This document shows positions 33,401 to 45,288 of a stretch of 50,020 bases of DNA, one piece after another. The translations under genes and the position numbers were made by a program. A model generated the notes under the pieces. The model had not been told where the DNA came from, made no database searches, and was given only the letters and a program-made list of their open reading frames with translations. How positions within the stretch are numbered: the first letter of the stretch is position 1; each line of letters starts with the position of its first letter. The stretch lies in the NCBI GenBank assembly GCA_021845985.1, contig JAJZES010000011.1, positions 1 through 50,020 of the forward strand, read 5' to 3'. The stretch is from Pseudomonadota bacterium. GTDB taxonomy: Bacteria > Pseudomonadota > Alphaproteobacteria > Acetobacterales > Acetobacteraceae.

Positions 33401-35608
33401 ATGGCGGCGACAGACAGAAGGCAGTGGCGGCTCGATGGTTCGCCAGGGGTGCGGCGGGTGCCGGTGCTGCTGCCATACAGGTTTGCCGGCCCGTTCGACT
33501 ACATGGTGCCGCCGGGCAGCGACCCGCAACCCGGCGATCTCGTGCTGGTGCCGCTCAACCGGCGCGAGGAGCTGGGCGTGGTGTGGGACGGGACGGGCGA
33601 TGCCGACCTGCCCGATGCCCGGCTCAAGCCGATCGCCGCGGTGCTGGAGGCGCCGCCGATGCGCGCCGATCTGCGCCGCCTGATCGACTGGATCGCCGCC
33701 TATACCCTCGCCGCGCCGGGCGAGGTGCTGGCGATGGCGCTGCGGCCCTCGGCGCTGCGGCCGGAGCCGCTGCCGAGCGGCTGGCGTGCCGCCGACATGC
33801 CGCCCGAGTCGCGGCTGACCGAGGCGCGGACGAGGGTGCTGGCGGCGCTGACCGGCGGCCCGCTGCCGGGCGCCGAGCTGGCGCGTCAGGCCGGGGTGTC
33901 GGCGGGCGTCATCCGCGGCATGGCCGATGCCGGCCTGCTGCTGCCGGTGGCGCTGCCGCCGCGCCCGGCCTATGTCCGGCCGGACGCGGCGCGCCCCGGC
34001 CCGCCGCTGTCCGCCGATCAGGACGCGGCCGCCGCCACGCTGCGCGCCGCCGTCGCCGCACGCGGCTTCTCGGTGACGCTGCTGGAGGGCGTCACCGGCT
34101 CGGGCAAGACCGAAGTGTATCTTGAGGCCGTGGCCGAGTGCCTGCGCCAGGGGCGGCAGGCGCTGGTGCTGCTGCCCGAGATCGCCCTCTCCTCGCAATG
34201 GCTGGAGCGGTTCAGCGCGCGGTTCGGCGCGGCGCCGGCGGTGTGGCATTCCGACCTGGCCTCGCGCACCCGCCGGCAGGCCTGGCGCGCGGTCGCCGCC
34301 GGCGAGGCGCCGGTGGTGGTCGGTGCCCGCTCGGCGCTGTTCCTGCCGTTCCCCGATCTCGGCCTCGTCATCATCGACGAGGAGCATGAGACGGCGTTCA
34401 AGCAGGAAGATGGCGTGGTCTATCATGCCCGCGACATGGCGGTGGTGCGCGCCCGGCTGTGCGCCGCGCCGGCGGTGCTGGTGTCGGCGACGCCGAGCCT
34501 GGAGACGCTGGCCAATGTCGAGGCCGGGCGCTATCGCCGGCTGATGCTGCCGGCGCGGCATGGCGGCGCGGCGATGCCGAAAGTGCGGCTGATCGACCTG
34601 CGCCTTGCCGCCCCCGAGCGCGGAAAATTCCTCGCCCCGCCGCTGATCGCCGCGATCCAGGCGACGTTCGCGCGCGGCGAGCAGGCGATGCTGTTCCTCA
34701 ACCGCCGCGGCTATGCGCCGCTGACCCTGTGCCGGCATTGCGGGCATCGCATGCAGTGCCCGAACTGCACCGCCTGGCTGGTCGAGCATCGCGCCCGGCG
34801 GGTGCTGCAATGCCACCATTGCGGCCATGCCGAGCCGATCCCCCCGGTCTGCCCGGTGTGCACCGCCGAACACAGCCTCGCCGCGGTCGGTCCGGGCATC
34901 GAGCGCATCACCGAGGAAGCCGCCGCCACCTTCCCCGCCGCACGGCTGCTGGTGATGGCCAGCGACACCATCCAGGGGCCGCAGGCGGCGGCGGCGGCGG
35001 CGGCGCAGATCGCCGCCCGCGCCGTCGATCTCATCATCGGCACGCAGATCGTCGCCAAGGGCTGGCATTTCCCGCATCTCACCCTGGTCGGCGTGGTCGA
35101 TGCCGATCTCGGCCTCGCCGGCGGCGATCTGCGCGCCGCCGAGCGGACGGTGCAGTTGCTGCATCAGGTGGCCGGCCGGGCGGGCCGCGCCGAGGCGCCG
35201 GGTGAGGTGCTGCTGCAAACCTTCGATCCGGCGCATCCGGTGATGCAGGCGCTGCTCGGCGGCGACTTCGCCCGCTTCATGGCCAGCGAGGCGGCGCAGC
35301 GCCGGCCGGGCCACTGGCCGCCCTATGGCCGGCTGGCGGCGCTGATCGTCAGCGGCGACACGGCGGAGGCGGCGGACACGCTGGCGCGCGATCTGGCGCG
35401 CGCGGCGCCGCGCGGCGAGGGGGTGACCGTGCTCGGCCCGGCGCCGGCGCCGCTCGCCATCCTGCGCGGCCGGCACCGCCGCCGCCTGCTGCTGCGCACC
35501 CGCCGCGAGGTGGCGGTGCAGCCTTTGCTGCGCGCATGGCTGGCGCAGGTGCAGCCGCGCGGCAGCAGCCGCATCGAGGTCGATGTGGACCCGATGAGCT
35601 TCCTGTAG
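33401..35608 (+). CDS. priA: Primosomal replication helicase PriA
   Basis: A 735-residue PriA that restarts stalled replication forks. N-terminal DNA-binding part: [20 protein letters not shown]. Helicase motif [17 protein letters not shown] box [14 protein letters not shown]; zinc module of paired cysteines (CRHCGH, CPNC, CHHCGH, CPVC); later motifs [12 protein letters not shown] and [16 protein letters not shown] 33401 has no good RBS, and a downstream GTG at about 33450 is possible. Stop of priA precedes the hydantoinase by 62 bp. Confidence 0.93.
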   Translation: MAATDRRQWRLDGSPGVRRVPVLLPYRFAGPFDYMVPPGSDPQPGDLVLVPLNRREELGVVWDGTGDADLPDARLKPIAAVLEAPPMRADLRRLIDWIAAYTLAAPGEVLAMALRPSALRPEPLPSGWRAADMPPESRLTEARTRVLAALTGGPLPGAELARQAGVSAGVIRGMADAGLLLPVALPPRPAYVRPDAARPGPPLSADQDAAAATLRAAVAARGFSVTLLEGVTGSGKTEVYLEAVAECLRQGRQALVLLPEIALSSQWLERFSARFGAAPAVWHSDLASRTRRQAWRAVAAGEAPVVVGARSALFLPFPDLGLVIIDEEHETAFKQEDGVVYHARDMAVVRARLCAAPAVLVSATPSLETLANVEAGRYRRLMLPARHGGAAMPKVRLIDLRLAAPERGKFLAPPLIAAIQATFARGEQAMLFLNRRGYAPLTLCRHCGHRMQCPNCTAWLVEHRARRVLQCHHCGHAEPIPPVCPVCTAEHSLAAVGPGIERITEEAAATFPAARLLVMASDTIQGPQAAAAAAAQIAARAVDLIIGTQIVAKGWHFPHLTLVGVVDADLGLAGGDLRAAERTVQLLHQVAGRAGRAEAPGEVLLQTFDPAHPVMQALLGGDFARFMASEAAQRRPGHWPPYGRLAALIVSGDTAEAADTLARDLARAAPRGEGVTVLGPAPAPLAILRGRHRRRLLLRTRREVAVQPLLRAWLAQVQPRGSSRIEVDVDPMSFL

Positions 35609-35670
35609 CCTGGGCCTGGGCCTGGCACGCATCTCGCATCAGGATCAGCAGTTTTCGGGAGTGGGACGGC

Positions 35671-37116
35671 ATGGCCGAGTTCGATCTTGTGGTGCGCGGC
35701 GGCACCGTGGTGACCGGCAGCGACGCGGTGCGCGCCGACATCGGCATCCGCGGCGGCCGCATCACCGCCCTTGCCGAGAGCCTGTCCGGCCCCGCCACGC
35801 TCGATGCCGGCGGCCTCTATGTGCTGCCGGGCGGCGTCGATACGCACTGCCATATCGAACAGCTCCGCGCCGGCGGCGACGCCGATGAGGAAACCTGGGA
35901 GAGCGGCAGCCGCGCCTGCCTCGCCGGCGGCACCACCTCGGTGATCAGTTTTTCCAACCAGTTCAAGGGCAGCGGCCTGCTGGCGCCGCTCGCCGAGTAT
36001 CATCGCCGGGCGCAACGGGCGATGGTCGATTACGGCTTCCACCAGATCATCACCGACCCGACCGACGCGGTGGTGTGGCAGGAGATTCCGCAGATCGTCG
36101 AACAGGGCGTGCGCAGCCTGAAAGTGTTCCTGACCTACGATCCGCTGCATCTCGACGACCGGCAATATCTGCGCGTGCTCGCCGCGGCGCGGCGCAGCGG
36201 CGCCTTCGTCACCGTGCATTGCGAGAATTACGAGGCGATCCGCTGGCGCACCGAAGCACTACTGGCCGATGGCCGCACGGCGCCGAAATACCATGCCTGG
36301 TCACGCCCGCGCATGATCGAGCGGGAGGCGACCCACCGGGCCATTGCGCTGGCCGAAATGGTCGATCAGCCGATCCAGGTGTTTCACGTCTCCTGCGCCG
36401 AGGTCGCCGCCGAAATCGCCCAGGCCCAGGAGCGCGGGCTGAAAGTCTGGGGCGAGACCTGCACGCAGTATTTCGTCCTCACCGCGGCGGATCAGGACCG
36501 GCCGGGCTTCGAGGGGGCCAGGTTCATGTGCAGCCCATCGCCGCGCGACGCCGCCGACCATGCCGGCATGTGGGACATGGTCCGCCGCAACGTCATCGAC
36601 GTGGTCAGCTCCGACCATAGCGGCTGGTGCTATGAGGGGGCGCGCGGCAAGCGCATGAACGGCGCAGATGCGAGCTTCCGCGACATCCCCAACGGTGTGC
36701 CGGGGCTGACCGCGCGGCTGCCGATCCTGTTCAGCGAGGGGGTGGCGAGCGGCCGCATCGACATCACCCAGTTCGTCCGCCTCGTCGCCACCACGCCGGC
36801 CAGGCTGTTTGGCCTGGCCCCGCGCAAGGGCAGCATCGCCATCGGCGCCGATGCCGATCTGGTGCTGTGGGACGCGACCAAAAAGACGCGGCTGAACAAC
36901 GCGATGATGCAGCACGCCATCGACTACACGCCCTATGACGCCATGGAAGTGACCGGCTGGCCGGTGGCAACGCTGCGCCGCGGCGAAGTCGTCATGCGCG
37001 ACGGCCACGTCCAGGCCGAACCCGGCAGCGGCCAGTTTTTGCCACGCGGCCCCTACGATCTGGCCAAACCGCGCGGCGTGCTGCCGGACGGTTTCGACGC
37101 CTCCGCCTTCGCCTAG
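35671..37116 (+). CDS. Dihydropyrimidinase / D-hydantoinase
   Basis: A 481-residue amidohydrolase. The metal site is His59 and His61 (DTHCHIE), carbamylated Lys151 (SLKVFLTYD), the HCEN His near 185, HVSC near 235 and an Asp in VSSDHSG. This fits the hydantoinase/dihydropyrimidinase branch, which opens cyclic amides in pyrimidine breakdown. ATG 35671 is preceded by GGGAGTGGGACGGC. The 3' end touches an IS4 remnant: its TAG at 37114-37116 shares bases with the opposing transposase stop, so the last residues may have been altered by the insertion. No other pyrimidine catabolic genes are near. Confidence 0.87.
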   Translation: MAEFDLVVRGGTVVTGSDAVRADIGIRGGRITALAESLSGPATLDAGGLYVLPGGVDTHCHIEQLRAGGDADEETWESGSRACLAGGTTSVISFSNQFKGSGLLAPLAEYHRRAQRAMVDYGFHQIITDPTDAVVWQEIPQIVEQGVRSLKVFLTYDPLHLDDRQYLRVLAAARRSGAFVTVHCENYEAIRWRTEALLADGRTAPKYHAWSRPRMIEREATHRAIALAEMVDQPIQVFHVSCAEVAAEIAQAQERGLKVWGETCTQYFVLTAADQDRPGFEGARFMCSPSPRDAADHAGMWDMVRRNVIDVVSSDHSGWCYEGARGKRMNGADASFRDIPNGVPGLTARLPILFSEGVASGRIDITQFVRLVATTPARLFGLAPRKGSIAIGADADLVLWDATKKTRLNNAMMQHAIDYTPYDAMEVTGWPVATLRRGEVVMRDGHVQAEPGSGQFLPRGPYDLAKPRGVLPDGFDASAFA

Positions 37117-38204
37117 GTGCCGGCGGCGAAGCGGTCCCAGCCTTGGCGCATGGTCTTTGGTCCCGGCGGCCTGTAATAGCAGTTCCAGCCACCGAGACGG
37201 GCCACGATCCAGGCCAGCCATGCCAGAGTGCCGGGTGGATGATGGTTCTTTTGCCGCTCGGTCTTGCCCTCAAGGGTCGGGGCGAGCGCCATTGCGGCGG
37301 TGATCTCAGGCGCGGTGGCAACATCGCTGGCGGGGCGGTTGCTGCCGTCGCGGGCATCGACCAACTGGATCACCCGCACCGCCGCCCCCAGCGCCAGCGC
37401 CGCCAGATTGAACAGCCGATGGGTGTCCGTGGTCTGGCTGTCCTCGATCTGCATGCCGTCGCTTTTGCGCATGCGGAAGCTTTGCTCGATGCGCCAGCGC
37501 AGCCGGTAGCAGTCGACGATGTCCTGCGCCGCCGCCAGCGTGTCCGCCGCCAACGTGGTCAACAGCCGCCAGTGCAGGGCGGTCTCGCCCGGCGGCGCGG
37601 CGGCCTCCACCCCCTCGATCAGGGTCAGCGTCAGGGTCTTGCGAGTGCCCGGCTGGCGCTGGCCGTTGTGCGGCGCACACAGCGTCACCGTGCCCGCCGA
37701 CACCGCGACCTGCGCCATCCGGCCGCCCTGGCCGACCCGGCGCGGCGCCACATGCACCGTCTGCGTGCCCAGCCGCGGCAGGCCCGCCGACGCCGCGAAC
37801 AACATGCCGCCATCGGCGAGCTTGCGGTCCTGCGCCGCCCGCACCACCAGGTCCACGCCATCCGGCCGGCCGTCGAACACCTGATAGATGTCGCTCTCGC
37901 GGTCGCCGACCACGATGATCTGGCTGGCCGCCGCCAGAACCCGCCCGACCGCCGCCGCCGCAGTGCGCCGCGCCAGGCAATCGATCGTCTGCTGCGGCGG
38001 CACCATCGGGCTGGACAGCACCCGATGCCCCGACATTTCCCCCGCCCGCCGTCCGCCCAGGCGACGAACCACCACAGAAGACTGCGCCACCATGCTGTCG
38101 TGCAGCCGGCCAACCGAAGCCGCACGCCGCTTGTCCCGATAAGCCCCCTCGAAAACGTCCACCGCACCCGACCCTAACAAGGTGCCAACCGATGAATCAC
38201 ACAC
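37113..38204 (-). pseudogene. IS4-family transposase remnant, internally deleted
   Basis: A 363-codon reading frame (GTG 38204). The C-terminal half carries the second catalytic Asp (VVGDRESDIYQVFD) and the IS4 YREK signature YRLRWRIEQSFRMRK with catalytic Glu. The N-terminal part (FEGAYRDKRRAASVGRLHDS through CLARRTA) matches this subgroup too. But where the first catalytic Asp (a QDTTE-type motif) and about 100 residues should lie, CLARRTA runs directly into the middle domain. The DDE triad is therefore incomplete. The C-terminus ends RFAAGT, which looks cut short. No clear terminal repeats. The reading frame stays open, so it may be expressed, but transposition is unlikely. The frame itself opens at 38345, which I judge non-coding. 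Confidence 0.72.
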
Positions 38205-38246
38205 GACCGCGCCGCGCAAAGAAAAAAATGTGTGAATGCCGTAGGC

Positions 38247-38354
38247 GGGAGGGGTCGGGGGAGGGGTGATGCCGCGACGATCGCACGACGCGAACGCGAC
38301 CAATTGCGGAGAAATCTCCTGCTGCCAAGGCAACCCCTCCCACAAGGGGAGGGG
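38247..38354. repeat. G-rich run and palindrome between IS remnant and ilvC
   Basis: At 38247-38266 four closely spaced G runs (3, 4, 5 and 4 long) can form an intramolecular G-quadruplex on the plus strand. At 38334-38354 CCCCTCCC and GGGAGGGG form an 8-bp stem around a 5-nt loop. The two look like halves of one dispersed GC-rich palindromic repeat interrupted by about 70 bases. The rest of the gap 38205-38438 shows no gene. The palindrome could also be the 3' end of the ilvC transcript, although no T-run follows on that strand. Confidence 0.5.
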
Positions 38355-38438
38355 AGAAGTCAGCAGCGCAGGAAAAGAAAAAAGTCACCGCCGCAGTCTC
38401 CAGACAGCGGCCCGACTTGGCGGGAGAAAAACCCCGGC

Positions 38439-39518
<1,080 letters not shown>

Positions 39519-40036
39519 TCAGATCACCGATGTCCCGCGCGCCATCGCCGCCACGCCCGTCCGCGACACTTCCGCCAGCCCCAGCGGGCGCATCAGTTCG
39601 ACGAAGGCGTCCAGCTTGTCGGTATTGCCGGTCATCTCGAAGACAAAACTCTCGATGGTCGCATCGACGACGCGGGCGCGGAACGCATCGGCCAGCCGCA
39701 GCGCCTCGCTGCGCTTCTCGCCGGTCGTCGCGATCACCTTGACCAGCGCCATTTCGCGCGCGATGTGCGGCCCAAGCTGGGTCAGGTCGGAGATGCGGTG
39801 CACCGGCACCAGCCGGTCAAGCTGCGCCTTGATCTGCTCAATCACCATCGGCGTGCCGCTGGTGACGACATTGATGCGGCTCTGCTTGCCGCCGTCGCCG
39901 ACGGCGGCGACGGTCAGGCTCTCGATGTTGTAGCCGCGCCCGGAAAACAGCCCGATGACGCGGGCCAGCACGCCGGCCTCGTTATCGACCAGCACGGAAA
40001 TCGTCGCGAACGCATAGCCCGCATCACCCGCCGCCA

Positions 40037-40040
<4 letters not shown>
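39519..40040 (-). CDS. ilvH: Acetolactate synthase regulatory (small) subunit
   Basis: A 173-residue small subunit with an N-terminal ACT domain (ATISVLVDNEAGVLARVIGLFSGRGYNIESLTVA) and the C-terminal half conserved in IlvH/IlvN. It binds valine and controls the catalytic subunit. Its ATG overlaps the ilvB stop (ATGA, 40040-40037), as expected for a fixed-ratio complex. Confidence 0.95.
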
Positions 40041-41839
<1,799 letters not shown>

Positions 41840-41871
41840 GGCGCGCTGATTAAGCGCCGCGCTGCGCTGCG

Positions 41872-42822
41872 TCAACCCGCGCCGTGAACAAAGTTCATCA
41901 AATCGGCTAATTCTCTTGCCGAATATTGCGCAAGACCCGCCACGCGCGCATGGATCATATGCGTCCGCGCCGGGTCGGCAAATCGGCGGTGGCGCAGCCA
42001 GGTCGCCTGCCGCTTGGTGTACTGCCCGGTCGCCAGTTCCGCCCGGCGCCGCGCCGTATCAAGGCTGATCTCGCCGCGCAGATGGGCGGCGAGTTCCGCC
42101 ACACCATGCGCGCGCAGCAGCGGCAGCGCCGGATCGAGCGGCAGCGCCAGCAGCGCCCGCACCTCATCCAGCGCCCCGGCCTCCAGCATGGCGCCAAAGC
42201 GCTGCTCGATCGCCGCGCGCAGCGCCGCCCGCGGCGGGTCGATGACGATGGCGGCGAACCGCCACGGCGCCGCGATGCGTGGCGCGTCCTGCCACGCCGC
42301 GAGGCCGCGCCCGGTGCCGGCCCACACTTCCCAGGCGCGGGCGAGGCGCTGGCTGTCGCTCGGGCGCAGCCGCGAGGCGGTCGCCGGATCGACGCGGGCC
42401 AGCGCCGCATGCAGCCCGCCCGGCCCGAGTTCGGCCAGACGCTGCCGCGCCTCGGCCCGCGCCGCTTCGCCCGGCGGCGGGATTTCGGCCAAGCCCTCGG
42501 TCAGCGCCGAGAGATACAGAAACGTGCCGCCGCACAGGATCGGCAGGCCCGGCGCCGCCGCCATCTCGGCCAGCGCCGCCGCCCGCCACCACGCCGCATC
42601 GGCCGGCGCGCCGGCCGCACGGACGCCATACAGCCGGTGCGGCACCCGCGCCTCCTCGGCCACGCTCGGCCGCGCCGTGAGCACCCGCAGCTCGCGATAG
42701 GTCTGCATCGCATCGGCATTGATCACGGTGCCGCCGAGCCGCTCGGCGAGATCGAGCGCCAGCGCCGACTTGCCGCTCGCCGTCGGGCCGGCGACGATCA
42801 GCGCGGCCGGCCGGTCAGCCAC
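41872..42822 (-). CDS. miaA: tRNA dimethylallyltransferase
   Basis: A 316-residue enzyme that adds a dimethylallyl group to A37 of tRNAs reading UNN codons. The P-loop AGPTASGKSALALDLAE starts near residue 11; then VINADAMQTYREL, GGTFLYLSAL, and QYTKRQATWLRHR near the end are MiaA hallmarks. GTG 42822 is preferred because the family starts a few residues before the P-loop; the frame opens at 42912, inside divergent serB, which argues against the longer form. No convincing RBS. Confidence 0.92.
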   Translation of the reverse strand: MADRPAALIVAGPTASGKSALALDLAERLGGTVINADAMQTYRELRVLTARPSVAEEARVPHRLYGVRAAGAPADAAWWRAAALAEMAAAPGLPILCGGTFLYLSALTEGLAEIPPPGEAARAEARQRLAELGPGGLHAALARVDPATASRLRPSDSQRLARAWEVWAGTGRGLAAWQDAPRIAAPWRFAAIVIDPPRAALRAAIEQRFGAMLEAGALDEVRALLALPLDPALPLLRAHGVAELAAHLRGEISLDTARRRAELATGQYTKRQATWLRHRRFADPARTHMIHARVAGLAQYSARELADLMNFVHGAG

Positions 42823-42860
42823 CGCTTGCGGTCCCGCCGCACCGCCCGCATACGCGCCCC

Positions 42861-43736
42861 ATGAGCCATGTCCTGACGCTGATCGCCGATCGCACCGCCA
42901 CCACCCTGTCACCCGCCGTCATCGACCGGCTGCGCGCCGCCGTGCGCGGCGGGGAGCCGGTCATCCTCGCACCGGGCGAGGCCGCCGACATCCCCTGCGC
43001 CACCCTGCCCGACGCCGCCACCATCGACGCGGCCCTGGAAGGGCTGCCGATCGACGCCATCACCACCAAGGCGCGCGGCCGGCGCAAGGGGCTGCTGATC
43101 GCCGACATGGACAGCACCATCGTCACCAGCGAGACGCTCGACGAACTCGCCGAGTTCGCCGGGCTGAAAGACCGCATCGCCGCCATCACGCGGCGCAGCA
43201 TGAACGGCGAAATCGACTTCGCCGAGGCGCTGCGTGAACGCGTCGGCATGCTGCGCGGCCTCGATCTCACCGCGCTGGAACGCACCTGGGAGCGGACCAG
43301 GCTGACGCCGGGGGCAAAGGTTCTGGTCGCCACCATGCGCGCCAACAACGCCACGACGGCGCTGGTCTCCGGCGGCTTCACCTTCTTTACCGGCCGCGTC
43401 GCCGCCCTGCTCGGCTTCGACCATCATCGCGCCAATGTGCTGCTCGACGACGGCGCGGCGCTGACCGGGGACGTCGGCACGCCGATTCTCGACCGCACCG
43501 CCAAGCTCGCGGCGCTGACCGAACTGGCCGCGGAGCGGCGGCTGAAGCCGGCGGCGACGCTGGCGGTGGGCGACGGCGCCAACGATCTCGACATGCTGAA
43601 AGCCGCCGGCCTCGGTGTCGCCTTCCGCGCCAAGCCGATCGTCGCCGCGGCGGCGCGGGCGCGCGTCGATCACGCCGATCTGCGCGCCCTGTTGTTCGCC
43701 CAGGGCTACCCGGCCTCCGCCTTCGTCGAAGACTGA
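42861..43736 (+). CDS. serB: Phosphoserine phosphatase
   Basis: A 291-residue HAD phosphatase completing serine synthesis. The nucleophile is Asp82 in ADMDSTIVTSET (Asp84 is the acid/base), followed by the Ser/Lys motifs SGGFTFF and GDGANDLDML. An N-terminal 75-residue ACT-like domain precedes. ATG 42861 lies 38 bp from the divergent miaA start. Its last 31 bases overlap, tail to tail, the MBL hydrolase on the other strand. Confidence 0.95.
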   Translation: MSHVLTLIADRTATTLSPAVIDRLRAAVRGGEPVILAPGEAADIPCATLPDAATIDAALEGLPIDAITTKARGRRKGLLIADMDSTIVTSETLDELAEFAGLKDRIAAITRRSMNGEIDFAEALRERVGMLRGLDLTALERTWERTRLTPGAKVLVATMRANNATTALVSGGFTFFTGRVAALLGFDHHRANVLLDDGAALTGDVGTPILDRTAKLAALTELAAERRLKPAATLAVGDGANDLDMLKAAGLGVAFRAKPIVAAAARARVDHADLRALLFAQGYPASAFVED

Positions 43737-44518
43737 ATCTCCAGCACCTGCCCGTCATATCCGGCGGTCATGCCGTCGGGCAGGGTGCGGGTGAGCCAGC
43801 CGTAATCGAGGTCGGCGCCCATATGGGTCAGCACGGTGCGCCGCGCCCCGACCCGCGCCGCCCACTCCAGCACCCGCGCCAGCCAGGCATGGGTGCGGTG
43901 CGGCGCCCGCTGAAAACAGCCGACCACCCAGGTATCGACGCCGGCCAGTGCGGCAAACGCCGCCTCGTCGAGGCCGACCGCGTCGGTCGAGTAGCCGAAC
44001 CCGCCAACGCGCAGGCCGAGCGAGGTGGTCATGCCGTGGTCCTGCTGGAACAAGCGGACCTCCAGCCCGGCCGCTCGGATCGTCTCGCCCGGCAGCACCG
44101 GCCGCGCCTCCAGCACCGGGCGGAAAAATCCCGGCGGCTGCCAGGGGCGGAACGCATAGTCGAAGCGCCGCGCCAGATCGGCCAGAGTCTCCGCCGTGGC
44201 GAATGCCGCCAGCGGCCGGCCGGCGATGCGGTTGAGGATGCGGATGTCGTCGAGGCCGGAAATATGGTCGGCATGGGCATGGGTGAACACCACCGCATCG
44301 ACCTGCCGCACCCGGCAGGCGAGCAGCTGCTGCCGCAACTCCGGCCCGGTATCGACCAACAGCGTGCCGTCGTCATGGCTGATGGCGATACTGGTGCGGC
44401 TGCGGCGGTTGCGCGGCTCGGCCGGGTCGCAGGCGCCCCAGTCGCCGCTGCCGTCGGCGCCACCGATCATCGGCACCCCCGCCGAGGCGCCGGTGCCGAG
44501 CAGGGTGACGCGGATCAT
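43706..44518 (-). CDS. MBL-fold hydrolase (PhnP-like)
   Basis: A 270-residue metallo-beta-lactamase-fold phosphodiesterase-like protein. It opens VTLLGTGASAGVP, with Cys30 following, then THAHADHISGLDD with His80, His82, Asp84 and His85, and LTHMGADLDY near the end. The shape resembles PhnP, but no phosphonate genes are present; alphaproteobacteria often have it as the last gene of the holB - metG - tatD operon, as here. Its ATG overlaps the tatD stop. Confidence 0.87.
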   Translation of the reverse strand: MIRVTLLGTGASAGVPMIGGADGSGDWGACDPAEPRNRRSRTSIAISHDDGTLLVDTGPELRQQLLACRVRQVDAVVFTHAHADHISGLDDIRILNRIAGRPLAAFATAETLADLARRFDYAFRPWQPPGFFRPVLEARPVLPGETIRAAGLEVRLFQQDHGMTTSLGLRVGGFGYSTDAVGLDEAAFAALAGVDTWVVGCFQRAPHRTHAWLARVLEWAARVGARRTVLTHMGADLDYGWLTRTLPDGMTAGYDGQVLEIQSSTKAEAG

Positions 44519-45288
44519 GCCGCCTTGCGGAACAGGCGGCGGAAATTGGCCGTGGTCAGTTCGGCCAGCGCCGCCGGCGTCAGCCCGCGCTGCTCTGCCA
44601 GCACCGCGGCGGTGTGCGCCAGATGCGCCGGTTCGTTGCGCTTGCCGCGATACGGCACCGGCGCGAGATAGGGCGCGTCGGTCTCCACCAGCAGCCGCTC
44701 GGCCGGCAGCGCACGGGCAATGCCGCGCAGCGCCTCCGAGCGGGGGAAGGTCAGGATGCCGGAGAAACTGATATAGCCACCCATCTCTACCGCATCTTCA
44801 GCAAGTTGTCGGCTTGAGCTGAAGCAGTGCAGGAGGAAATCGAAGTCCCCGCCCTGCGCCCGCTCGTCGCGCAGGATGGCGGCGATGTCGGCGTCGGCAT
44901 CGCGGGCATGGATGCACAGCGGCACGCCGGCCAGCCGGGCGGCGCGGATATGGGCGCGGAAACTCGCCTGCTGCGCGTCACGCGGCGCCGTGTCGTAAAA
45001 ATAATCGAGACCCGATTCGCCGATGCCGATGACGCGCTGGCCGCTGGCCATCTCGGCGATCGTCTCCGGCGCCGGCACCGGCAGTTCGGCGGCGTTGTGC
45101 GGATGCACCCCGACGGTGCTCCACAGATTGGCATGCGCCTCGGCCATCCGCGCGATCTCCGCCGACTGGGCGAGACGGGTGCCGATGGTCACCATCTCGC
45201 CCACCCCCGCCGCCGCGGCGCGGGCCAGCACGGCAATCAGCTCGTCGCCGGTGAAGTAATCGAGATGGCAATGCGAATCGACCAGCAT
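44515..45288 (-). CDS. tatD: TatD-family metal-dependent DNase
   Basis: A 257-residue TIM-barrel hydrolase. The metal-binding pair is His6 and His8 (VDSHCHLDYF), followed by GVHPHNA, IGESGLDYFYD, PLCIHARDA, LLHCFSSS and LLVETDAPYLAPVPYRGKRNEP, the TatD/YcfH series. Family members degrade DNA from 3' ends. ATG 45288 shares a base with the metG stop (TGATG), so translation is coupled. Confidence 0.93.
   Translation of the reverse strand: MLVDSHCHLDYFTGDELIAVLARAAAAGVGEMVTIGTRLAQSAEIARMAEAHANLWSTVGVHPHNAAELPVPAPETIAEMASGQRVIGIGESGLDYFYDTAPRDAQQASFRAHIRAARLAGVPLCIHARDADADIAAILRDERAQGGDFDFLLHCFSSSRQLAEDAVEMGGYISFSGILTFPRSEALRGIARALPAERLLVETDAPYLAPVPYRGKRNEPAHLAHTAAVLAEQRGLTPAALAELTTANFRRLFRKAA

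Noticed and set aside
37105-38260. CGCCTA-like similarity at both ends of the IS4 remnant as terminal inverted repeats
   Set aside because: Only about seven bases match, in a GC-rich context, and the element seems truncated.
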